Shown one piece after another: positions 1 through 7,100 of a stretch of 11,378 nucleotides of DNA (the first letter of the stretch is position 1; every line of letters begins with the position of its first letter). Where the stretch lies: contig DBZZ01000080.1 of the NCBI GenBank assembly GCA_002311315.1, forward strand, positions 34,999-46,376, in the 5' to 3' direction. Source of the DNA: Methylococcaceae bacterium UBA1147. GTDB lineage: Bacteria > Pseudomonadota > Gammaproteobacteria > Methylococcales > UBA1147. The notes below the pieces were generated by a model that was given only the letters and a program-made list of their open reading frames with translations, was not told the DNA's origin and made no database searches. The position numbers and the translations under genes were made by a program.

Positions 1-74
1 AAAGGGAGTTCTGTCGGCAAAACATCAGGTTCGGTTGGCCAATCCCAAAACTTGCCGACCAAAATGAGATTCAT
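1..74 (-). CDS. possible 5' end of an unidentified minus-strand gene (partial)
   Basis: An ATG at 74 on the minus strand opens a frame with no stop for 24 codons to the left edge, beginning MNLILVGKFWDW. A GGAG lies 3 bases upstream of the ATG, which is close for a ribosome binding site. An in-frame ATG at 110 would add 12 residues but has no Shine-Dalgarno. The following 128 bases up to nadK are AT-rich, as expected of a divergent promoter region. I do not recognise the 24 residues; they do not look like GrpE or HrcA, which often neighbour nadK. The fragment is too short to be sure that it is coding. A competing plus-strand open frame covers the same bases. Confidence 0.3.
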   Translation of the reverse strand, partial: MNLILVGKFWDWPTEPDVLPTELP

Positions 75-202
75 CCGCTCCAACCCTGATCGCTTGTTTC
101 TAGAAATCATACCAATATACTATCGATTGTCTGAGAAAGTGCTGAATCACCGTTATTTAACAACCAACCTTTATTTTCAGGCTGTTTACGTTTCTTTTCA
201 CC

Positions 203-1072
203 ATGAATAGCCATTTCAATTCCATCGCCCTGATCGGCAAACCAAGCAGCGACATCTCGAACACCCTGTGCGAAATCTACAGGCATCTCAGCGACAGGAA
301 ATTCAAGGTCGTGGTCGATGCGGAAAGCCGGCAATACATTGACTCGCAGTCGGTAGAAACATCGCATATCCGGGATATCGGCCGGCATTGCGACCTTGCA
401 ATCGCCATCGGGGGCGATGGCACCCTGCTGTCTGCCGGAAGAAACCTCGCACCCTTCAACGTGCCGGTCGTCGGGGTTAATCTCGGCAGGCTTGGCTTCC
501 TGGTCGATATTTCGCCGGAAGACGTCGTCGCACGGCTTGACGATATTCTGGACGGAAAATTCGTCAGCGAGGAACGAATCCTACTGAAAGCACAGTTGAT
601 CCGAGACGAGCAGGTCATCCATCAACAAACGGCGGTCAATGAAGTGGTCACACACCGATGGACCACTCCAAGCATGGTGGAAATCGTCACCCATATCGAT
701 GGCGTGTTTCTCAATTCGCAGCGATCAGATGGCCTAATCATTTCAACCCCGACCGGGTCGACGGCCTACGCGCTATCTGGGGGAGGCCCCATCCTCCACC
801 CAACCATCGGGTCCATCGTGCTGGTTCCGATCAACCCGCATACCCTGACTAATCGACCGATCGTAGTCAATGACAGCAGTGTTGTAGAAATCGCGTTCAG
901 CCAGAACGAAGAAATAAAGGCCCAGGTCACCTGCGACGATATTTCGCTTCCGGACGTACTCATCAGCGACCGGATACGAATCACCAAGGATAAACACCTC
1001 ATGCGAATCCTACACCCTCTAGACTACGATTTTTTCAACATTCTGAGAGCCAAGCTTAACTGGAGCAGCTGA
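203..1072 (+). CDS. nadK: NAD kinase
   Basis: Cytoplasmic NAD kinase, which phosphorylates NAD+ to NADP+ with ATP or polyphosphate and is the only de novo route to NADP(H). The protein has 289 residues, the usual length. Residues 70-73 are the GGDG motif with the catalytic Asp at 72. NE at 146-147 contacts the NAD substrate, and TPTGSTAY at 182-189, followed by a glycine-rich turn, is the conserved C-terminal-domain nucleotide site. The start MNSHFNSIALIGKP matches the N-terminus of the E. coli enzyme, so the ATG at 203 is favoured although no clear Shine-Dalgarno precedes it. The stop TGA shares its A with the ATG of recN, which indicates an operon and translational coupling. The nadK-recN pairing is common in Gammaproteobacteria. 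Confidence 0.97.
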   Translation: MNSHFNSIALIGKPSSDISNTLCEIYRHLSDRKFKVVVDAESRQYIDSQSVETSHIRDIGRHCDLAIAIGGDGTLLSAGRNLAPFNVPVVGVNLGRLGFLVDISPEDVVARLDDILDGKFVSEERILLKAQLIRDEQVIHQQTAVNEVVTHRWTTPSMVEIVTHIDGVFLNSQRSDGLIISTPTGSTAYALSGGGPILHPTIGSIVLVPINPHTLTNRPIVVNDSSVVEIAFSQNEEIKAQVTCDDISLPDVLISDRIRITKDKHLMRILHPLDYDFFNILRAKLNWSS

Positions 1073-2748
1073 TGCTGTGCTCGATCCACATTCGTGACCT
1101 GGCGGTGGTTGCTTCTCTGGAACTCGATTTCGAGTCGGGCCTGACGTGCCTGACCGGTGAAACCGGAGCAGGAAAATCGATTCTGCTCACAGCCATGCGA
1201 CTCGCCCTTGGAGAAAGGGCCGATTCAGGATTTATCCGAGCCGGTTGCGACAAGGCAACGATCAGCCTGGAATTCGACCTGACCCGCACCAGTCATGTTG
1301 TCGACTGGCTGACCGAGCACGAACTCGCGGATGATTTTCAATGCATCGTTCGCCGTGTTTTGAGCCGGGACGGCCGGTCCCGGGCATTCATCAACGGAAC
1401 CCCCGTCACCCTGCAAACCCTTCAGCAACTCGGTGAAAAACTGATTGACCTTCACAGTCAGCATGCCCACCTTTCGCTTCTGCAGCGCGACGAGCAATGC
1501 CGCATACTAGACGACGCTTCCAACAACCAGGCCCTTGTCGAACGCTGTAGTTCACTGGCCAGGGAGTGGACAGCACTGAACGAGCAATTGCAACGTAAAA
1601 GGGAACGGTTGGCGAATATCGACCAACGCAGGGAACTGACCCAGTTCCAGGTCGACGAACTGGAACATAACGACATAGAAAACCTGGACTACACCGGCCT
1701 GGTCGATGAACACAAGCTGCAGGCCAACCTTGAACACATTGTCTCCACCGGACAATCGCAATTAGAACTGCTGCGTGACCACGAGCACCAATCGGCGAAT
1801 TCACTGCTTGACGCGGCCATCAGAGCACTCTCCGAATTCAACACGATTGCAGTGCAACTCAATCCGGTTGTCGACATGCTCAACGAAGCCCGCATCCAGG
1901 TTGAGGAAGCCTGCCAGGAACTGCGGCGATACCTAGATTCACTGGAAGTGAACTCTGGTCAGCTTGAAACCCTGGACCGGCGGCTTTCGAGCCTGCACGC
2001 ACTGGCACGAAAACACCAGGTTGTTCCTCAAGACCTTCACCAGGTGCTGGAACAGTTACGAAATGAGATGGAACAGATGAACCAGGGTACGGAGATCCTT
2101 GCCGCCTTGGAAAAGCAGATCAAGAAAGTGCAAGGTGAATATACGGGGCTGGCGAACACCCTTTCCGCTAACCGGAAAGATTCAGCCGCAGCCCTTCAGC
2201 AAAAGATCAGCGCAACAATAAAAAAACTCGGAATGCCGGAGGGGAACTTCGAAATCCGTATTACACCCGCTGCTCAGCCCGAAATACCCAGGCCGGGGGG
2301 TTATGACATCGTGGAATTCATGGTGACCGCAAACCCGGGCATGCCACCCAGGGCACTAGGAAAGGTCGTGTCTGGTGGAGAACTTTCCAGGATCAGCCTA
2401 GCCGTGCAGGTCACCGCAATCGATTCCAGCAAGGTCCCAACCATGATTTTCGACGAGGTCGACTCGGGCATCGGCGGCGGCGTTGCCGAAATCGTCGGCA
2501 AACGCCTACGCTCCCTGGGAAACGGACGCCAAGTCCTTTGCATTACGCACCTGCCCCAAGTGGCCGCACAGTCACACCAGCACATGCTGGTGGAGAAACT
2601 CAGTACAAAGGATAGCACCCGCTCTACCGTCCGGCCTCTGCAACCCGAACAGCGTCGCAACGAAATAGCCCGAATGCTGGGCGGTATCGAAATCACCGAA
2701 CAGACACTGGCTCACGCAAGCGAAATGCTGGACTGGAATGACCGATAA
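1072..2748 (+). CDS. recN: DNA repair protein RecN (SMC-like ATPase)
   Basis: RecN is an SMC-family ATPase that acts at DNA double-strand breaks and promotes recombinational repair. The protein has 558 residues, the normal size. The Walker A GETGAGKS is at residues 29-36, and a Q-loop region (DLHSQHAHLSLL) lies near 126-137. A long central charged, Leu/Gln/Glu-rich part (about 155-385) is the short coiled coil. The ABC signature SGGELS is at 434-439, Walker B MIFDE at 458-462 followed by the D-loop DSGIGGG, and the H-loop His at 493 in CITHLPQVAAQS. GGAG about 6 bases upstream serves as the ribosome binding site inside the end of nadK. E. coli recN is under LexA control. I saw no CTGT-N8-ACAG box in the 202 bases ahead of nadK, so SOS control is not evident here. 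Confidence 0.97.
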   Translation: MLCSIHIRDLAVVASLELDFESGLTCLTGETGAGKSILLTAMRLALGERADSGFIRAGCDKATISLEFDLTRTSHVVDWLTEHELADDFQCIVRRVLSRDGRSRAFINGTPVTLQTLQQLGEKLIDLHSQHAHLSLLQRDEQCRILDDASNNQALVERCSSLAREWTALNEQLQRKRERLANIDQRRELTQFQVDELEHNDIENLDYTGLVDEHKLQANLEHIVSTGQSQLELLRDHEHQSANSLLDAAIRALSEFNTIAVQLNPVVDMLNEARIQVEEACQELRRYLDSLEVNSGQLETLDRRLSSLHALARKHQVVPQDLHQVLEQLRNEMEQMNQGTEILAALEKQIKKVQGEYTGLANTLSANRKDSAAALQQKISATIKKLGMPEGNFEIRITPAAQPEIPRPGGYDIVEFMVTANPGMPPRALGKVVSGGELSRISLAVQVTAIDSSKVPTMIFDEVDSGIGGGVAEIVGKRLRSLGNGRQVLCITHLPQVAAQSHQHMLVEKLSTKDSTRSTVRPLQPEQRRNEIARMLGGIEITEQTLAHASEMLDWNDR

Positions 2749-2789
2749 ACCGATCGTTGCTTCAAATGGACCCGAATGTCAGGTGCGGG

Positions 2790-2829
2790 ATTAGGAGCAA
2801 CTTCTCCAAAAAGGTGCTCCTAATATTTT
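2790..2829 (+). terminator. rho-independent terminator of nadK-recN
   Basis: About 40 bases after the recN stop there is a perfect 10-bp inverted repeat: ATTAGGAGCA at 2790-2799 and TGCTCCTAAT at 2815-2824, with a 15-base loop. ATTTT follows at 2825-2829. The T-tract is short and interrupted, so termination may be moderate. It lies on the plus strand at the expected place, and no T-tract follows the hairpin in the minus direction. Confidence 0.7.
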
Positions 2830-2930
2830 CATACCGGTTACTTCGTTGGGCAACCGGCCTGCACAACCCGTAAAAGGAACCGACCAGTACTAAGTACTAA
2901 TAATGGCAACTGAGAACAACAACCCGGATT

Positions 2931-2958
2931 AAAAACTAGATCTTGAACTGTTCGATCT
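2931..2958 (-). terminator. possible terminator overlapping the end of the H-NS gene
   Basis: On the minus strand, AGATC and GATCT (2958-2954 and 2942-2938) can pair, with an inner GAA/TTC (2953-2951 and 2945-2943) and a small bulge. Five T residues follow (plus-strand A-run 2931-2935). The hairpin includes the last codons and the TAG stop of the gene. The stem is short and AT-rich, so this is a plausible but weak intrinsic terminator. Confidence 0.4.
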
Positions 2959-3259
2959 TGGCACCCTTGCCCAACTGTTCCGTTAACCACTTCGGTTTCA
3001 TACCGCGACCACTCCATTGCTGAGCTGTATCGGCTGGGTTCTGGTATTTTGGGGGAACCTTCTGTCCTTTCAGGCGGGACTTTCTATTGCCACCTCCTTG
3101 AGTAATTTCAACCTCCACTCCAATCGAAGCGGCGAGACTTTTGATCTCGCTAATAACTCCCTTGCGCTTTTTCTGCTTGCGCGCTTGAAGTTCCTTTTCA
3201 GCTTTGGCAATCACACCAGCCAAATCGTTTTCACTCAGTTTAGTATAGTTTGTCTTCAT
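2936..3259 (-). CDS. H-NS family nucleoid-associated protein
   Basis: A small DNA-binding protein of 107 residues in the H-NS histone-like family, which coats AT-rich DNA and silences genes. The N-terminal half (about 5-45) is a charged helical segment expected to oligomerise. Residues 50-70 are a basic Gly/Lys linker. The C-terminal DNA-binding module is YQNPADTAQQWSGRGMKPKWL-like at 72-92, with the minor-groove loop WSGRGMKP at 82-89. Many relatives read GRGRKP here, so Met replaces a basic residue next to the core GRG. The ATG at 3259 is preceded by AGGAG (12-base spacing) and AGAG nearer. It stands alone, convergent with recN. The adjacent upstream DNA is very AT-rich, which suggests autoregulation (inference). 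The exact subfamily (H-NS, StpA or Bph3-like) cannot be decided, so no symbol is given. Confidence 0.9.
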   Translation of the reverse strand: MKTNYTKLSENDLAGVIAKAEKELQARKQKKRKGVISEIKSLAASIGVEVEITQGGGNRKSRLKGQKVPPKYQNPADTAQQWSGRGMKPKWLTEQLGKGAKIEQFKI

Positions 3260-3267
3260 AAAGTCTC

Positions 3268-3480
3268 TTATCTCCTAACATGTAAAAAACACCGGTCGCA
3301 GGTAAACGATCCTCTAGTCCCACTCCAACCGCGGCCTTTAATCGTTGCCGTGGATTGCCTTAGAGCATTGATCTCCCGTCCCACAATCGCCAAACAACCA
3401 CAGCATTCATCACTGTCTCTGCCGCCAGTGCGACTCAGTTCAATTCCCTCCAAGTCGCCTTTTACCAGATCATCTGACAT
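3268..3480 (-). CDS. possible small cysteine-containing protein upstream of the H-NS gene
   Basis: A frame of 70 codons begins at ATG 3480, with GGAG four bases upstream, and ends with TAA only 8 bases before the H-NS start. The predicted protein begins MSDDLVKGDLEG, contains a CCGC cluster near residues 27-30 and a CDRC pair near 61-64, and ends in RR. The paired cysteines could bind zinc, but I recognise no family. The stretch is less AT-rich than the DNA on its left and is placed as if co-transcribed with the H-NS gene. GC at third codon positions is not raised as it is in the window's certain genes, so it may be chance. It could instead be an untranslated or regulatory leader of the H-NS transcript. 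Confidence 0.3.
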   Translation of the reverse strand: MSDDLVKGDLEGIELSRTGGRDSDECCGCLAIVGREINALRQSTATIKGRGWSGTRGSFTCDRCFLHVRR

Positions 3481-3571
3481 CAAACTCCAAGGACATCTAA
3501 TCTCAAATTAAATCTCTGAATAATACTCCATCCTCAAGTTACCCTTGGATCAGAGAAGGTAAAAGATAAAA

Positions 3572-3577
3572 AGTATA
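3572..3577 (-). promoter_or_regulatory. candidate -10 box for the H-NS transcript
   Basis: Read leftward this is TATACT, a 5 of 6 match to the sigma70 -10 consensus. The position 17 bp upstream is TTATTA, only a weak -35. Transcription would start near 3565, about 85 bases before the small ORF at 3480 and about 300 before the H-NS start. Such boxes arise easily by chance in AT-rich DNA. Confidence 0.3.
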
Positions 3578-3600
3578 ACAACCTTCAGACTGGAATAATA

Positions 3601-3726
3601 ATGAGTTTAATACCTATTTGCAAAAAAATATCTTATAAACTCTGTAGTTTCATTCCTTTTTATCGTCTTCTTCGCTATAAAAAATATCCTGGCGTAAGAG
3701 AAATTAAACGCCGATCAAACAATTAA
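3601..3726 (+). CDS. possible 41-residue basic mini-protein
   Basis: ATG at 3601 to TAA at 3726 with a weak GGAA six bases upstream. The predicted peptide starts MSLIPICKKISYK, has a hydrophobic/aromatic middle (CSFIPFYRLL) and a Lys/Arg-rich tail ending KRRSNN, giving a strong positive charge. The frame stays open for about 27 codons upstream of the ATG without another usual start. Codon use is AT-rich and unlike the neighbouring genes, so it is either non-coding or an orphan small protein. No family is recognised. Confidence 0.2.
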   Translation: MSLIPICKKISYKLCSFIPFYRLLRYKKYPGVREIKRRSNN

Positions 3727-3826
3727 TCGTCATCTCGAAAAAAAGCATGCAGTATATCCTCGGTAAAACAACCAGACTTTATTACTATCCCTGTATGTAA
3801 ATCGCTAATAATATGACTAGAAAGCA

Positions 3827-3857
3827 ATTATACTCGGGGCGATAAACTCGATGTCAT
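3827..3857 (-). promoter_or_regulatory. candidate distal minus-strand promoter
   Basis: Read leftward there is an exact TATAAT (3832-3827), with ATGACA (3857-3852), a 5 of 6 match to TTGACA, 19 bp upstream. The spacing is two bases longer than ideal. If used, it would drive a long leader towards the H-NS gene. Confidence 0.3.
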
Positions 3858-3925
3858 TAGGGACAAAACAAGGACAATTCAACACCCGGCTCAAATGCTT
3901 TAACAACATTCATACTGGGGTGAAC

Positions 3926-3943
3926 CTGATTGTTTAAAATCAG
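3926..3943. repeat. small AT-rich hairpin
   Basis: CTGATT at 3926-3931 and AATCAG at 3938-3943 form a 6-bp stem with the 6-base loop GTTTAA. TTATTT follows on the plus side. It could be a weak terminator or an operator-like dyad, or simply chance in AT-rich DNA. Confidence 0.3.
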
Positions 3944-3986
3944 TTATTTCTATTCGTGCGATAAGAAAATTGACGAAATGGCTCAC

Positions 3987-4081
3987 AGGGCGCCGGACCA
4001 AGGTGAATCGACCGCCAAGCCAACAACGAACGGGTCTGTTAATTTCTGCCACGCGATATGGGAAAATGGCGCCCTTTTTTT
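3987..4081 (+). terminator. terminator-like long-range inverted repeat ahead of mfd
   Basis: AGGGCGCC at 3987-3994 and GGCGCCCT at 4068-4075 are exact complements, about 73 bases apart, and the second arm runs straight into seven T residues (4075-4081). Inside, GACC (3996-3999) can pair with GGTC (4033-4036). This resembles the terminator end of a structured RNA of about 95 nt, either a small RNA or an mfd leader, because mfd starts 29 bases later. GGCGCC is self-complementary, so the two copies are also direct repeats. The long loop makes folding uncertain, and no promoter was found. Confidence 0.25.
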
Positions 4082-4110
4082 ACTCTTCCGTTAAATAGCC
4101 TGCTCATCTG

Positions 4111-7100
4111 ATGAACCCCATATCCAGAAACGCCGCACCGGCCTCCCCTTTCGCCCCGAATGAACCAAAACGGCAAGGTGACTTCGACACCTGGAACGGA
4201 TTACAGGGCTGTAGCGATTCTCTTGCTATTGCATCGCTGGCGGCACGGTCAAGCCGACTGATGTTGGTCATTACCTCAGACGCTCAAAGCGCCTTGAGGA
4301 TGGAACACGAGCTGCGCTTTTTTCTGTCCGAAGAAGTTCCGGTTCTGCACCTTCCCGACTGGGAAACCCTGCCTTACGATGTATTCTCCCCGTTGCCTGA
4401 AATTACATCGAAGCGCCTGGAAACGCTGGCTTGTCTACCATCGAATGAGAAAGGGATCCTGGTCCTAACAGTCGCCACACTGATGCATCGCATCGCACCC
4501 CGAGATCATATCCTCGCCAACAGTTTTGCCTGGAACGTCGGGCTATCGCTGCCCCTCGACAAGATCAAACTGCATCTTGCATCCGTGGGATACCAGAACA
4601 CCTCACAGGTTTTCCAACACGGGGAATTTGCCGTCAGGGGGTCGATCCTGGACCTGTTCCCGATGGGCAGCAAGCTTCCCTATCGAATCGAACTGTTTGA
4701 CGATGAAATCGAGTCCATCAGAACCTTCGACACAGACACCCAGCGTTCATTGGACCGCTTTGAAGAGATCCGACTTTTCCCGGCCAGGGAGTTTCCATTC
4801 GACGATCATTCGATCAAGCGGTTCCGTCAGCGTTTCCGGATCGAATTTCCGGATGCTTCCCAGTACAACCCGGTCTATCAGGACGTCAGCAACAGCATCA
4901 CACCCGGCGGAATCGAATACTACATGCCCTTGTTCGTCGAACAAACCGAATCGATTTTCGGTTATTGTCCCGCCAACACACTCACGGTTGCAGACGATCA
5001 GGTGATGGAGGCGGCCCATGCGTTCCATGCTGAAGTCCGTTCCCGTTACGAACTGCGCCGGCATAATCTGGACCGTCCAGTTCTGGAACCGGAAAAACTT
5101 TTTTTGACTCCAGATGAGCTGGAAAACCATCTGGATGGAACGGCCCAGATTCGCATCCGTCGGGACCACCCGGGTCCGCTCACAGACGGCACCCCAATCA
5201 TCTTCGACAGTGGTGCATTGCCGGATATCTCTTTCAAATCACAAAACCAGCACCCGGCAGAAAACCTGGTGAAATTTCTGCAGAAATTCGATGGTCGAGT
5301 GCTCTTTATTGCCGAGACTGCCGGTCATCGGGAAACACTCCTCGAAAGCCTTGGCAAACAGGCAGTTTTTCCGGAAATTGCCTCCGACTGGCAGAAATTC
5401 CAAGACTCCCAGGCGACCCTGTGTCTTCTGGTGGCGCCGCTAGATCGCGGCCTTGTTCTCGAGACCAGCGGTATCGCCATCATTACAGAAAACCAACTGA
5501 TGGGGGAGCGAGCTCAGCAGCGGCGGCGCAGGAAGAGAACCAGCGGGCAGGAACTCGAAAACATCATTGGCAATCTGACCGAACTTTCAGCCGGTTCACC
5601 AGTTGTTCACCAGGAACATGGAGTCGGCAGGTATCTGGGGCTCAAAAACCTGGAGGTTGGGGGGGTAGAGACCGAATTCCTTGTCCTGGAATACACCAAC
5701 AACGACAAACTGTACGTACCGGTATCGAGGCTGTACCAGATCGGGCGCTACACGGGTGCAAGCGAGGAAACTGCACCACTGCACAAGCTCGGCGGCGAGC
5801 AATGGAAGAAGGTCCGCAAGCGCGCCGCGGCCCGGGTCCGTGACGTTGCCGCGGAACTGCTCGACATCAACGCTCGCCGGGCAGCGAAATCCGGTTTCGC
5901 CCATCGGGTGGAGGACATTGAATACCACGACTTTGCCCTTGGCTTCCCGTTCGAGGAAACGCCCGACCAGCAAACATCAATTGACCAAGTGCTAATGGAC
6001 ATGGCTTCCGGCCAGGCCATGGATCGCGTGATCTGCGGAGACGTTGGTTTTGGCAAAACCGAAGTCTGCATGCGTGCGGCCTTTGTCTCCGTCCAGAATA
6101 ACAAACAGGTCTCGGTCTTGGTGCCGACCACCCTGCTGGCCCAGCAGCACTTTCACAATTTCAGAGACCGGTTTGCCGACTGGGCGATCCGGATCGAAGT
6201 CTTGTCGCGTTTCGTCCCCCGCAAACGGCAGGATGCGATCATGCAGGACGTAGCCGAAGGGAAAGTCGATATCCTGCTGGGCACCCACAAGCTGCTTCAA
6301 AAAAACATCCGCTACAAGGACCTCGGTTTGGTCATCATTGACGAAGAACACCGTTTTGGCGTGCGCCACAAGGAACATTTCAAGACCCTCCGCAGCGAGA
6401 TTGACCTGCTCACATTGACGGCGACGCCAATCCCCCGGACCCTGAATATGGCAATGTCGGGTCTTCGGGATCTTTCGATCATTGCCAGCCCTCCCCCCAA
6501 TCGACACGCCATCAATACCTTTATATCGGAATGGAACGACTCGGTCATCCAGGAAGCCTGCCTGAGAGAGATCCGCCGTGGCGGCCAGATCTTCTTCTTA
6601 CACAACAACGTGAGGACGATCGAACGAATCGCCCGCGATCTGGCGACGCTTTTGCCTGAGGCACGTATCGAGATCGCCCATGGGCAGATGCCCGAACGCA
6701 AGCTCGAACAGGTGATGCTGGATTTTTATCACCAGAAATTCAACCTGCTCCTCTGCACGACCATCATCGAAAGCGGGATCGACATCCCCACTGCCAACAC
6801 CATCCTGATCAACCGTGCTGACAAGCTGGGGCTTGCCCAGCTACACCAGCTGCGCGGACGGGTCGGCCGATCCCATCACCGGGCCTATGCCTTCCTGATC
6901 GTTCCGCCCAGAACGCTGATGACATCGGACGCCGTCAAGCGCCTTGAAGCCATCGAGGCTTCTAGCAGTCTTGGCGCAGGGTTCATGCTCTCATCGCACG
7001 ATCTGGAGATCCGGGGTGCCGGTGAACTCCTGGGGGACGAACAAAGCGGCCAGATCCAGGAAATCGGTTTTACCCTGTACACCGAAATGCTGGAACGCGC

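Larger units (their letters stand above)
3481..4110. other. AT-rich intergenic region between the H-NS gene and mfd
   Basis: 630 bases with no convincing long gene on either strand. The left two-thirds is strongly AT-rich, while 3980-4075 is markedly GC-richer. It must hold the promoters for the H-NS gene (leftward) and for mfd (rightward). Visible items are minus-strand -10-like hexamers at 3572-3577 and 3827-3832, a 41-codon open frame at 3601-3726, a small hairpin at 3926-3943, and an inverted repeat with T-run at 3987-4081. I found no good sigma70 pair for mfd: TTGACG at 3970-3975 is a fair -35 but lacks a -10 at the right distance. No tRNA, transposase remnant or repeat array is seen. 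Confidence 0.7.

Noticed and set aside
1..210. Plus-strand open frame from the left edge to TAG at 208-210, overlapping the nadK start
   Set aside because: Open for 69 codons, but the predicted residues resemble no known protein, third positions are not GC-rich like the true genes here, and the DNA is AT-rich as in a promoter region.
2834..2857. CCGGTT/AACCGG inverted repeat downstream of recN
   Set aside because: Only 6 bp with a 12-base loop and no T-run on either strand; a stronger recN terminator lies just upstream.
2887..2899. Tandem AGTACT motifs near 2887-2899
   Set aside because: Short self-complementary hexamers one base apart; too small to call a repeat element or operator.
3486..3549. 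TCCAAGG (3486-3492) and CCTTGGA (3543-3549) inverted repeat
   Set aside because: Seven bases separated by 50 in AT-rich DNA; expected by chance and not flanked by other signals.
3851..3937. 28-codon plus-strand frame starting ATG 3851
   Set aside because: Very short, weak ribosome binding site, low-complexity composition, no recognisable product.
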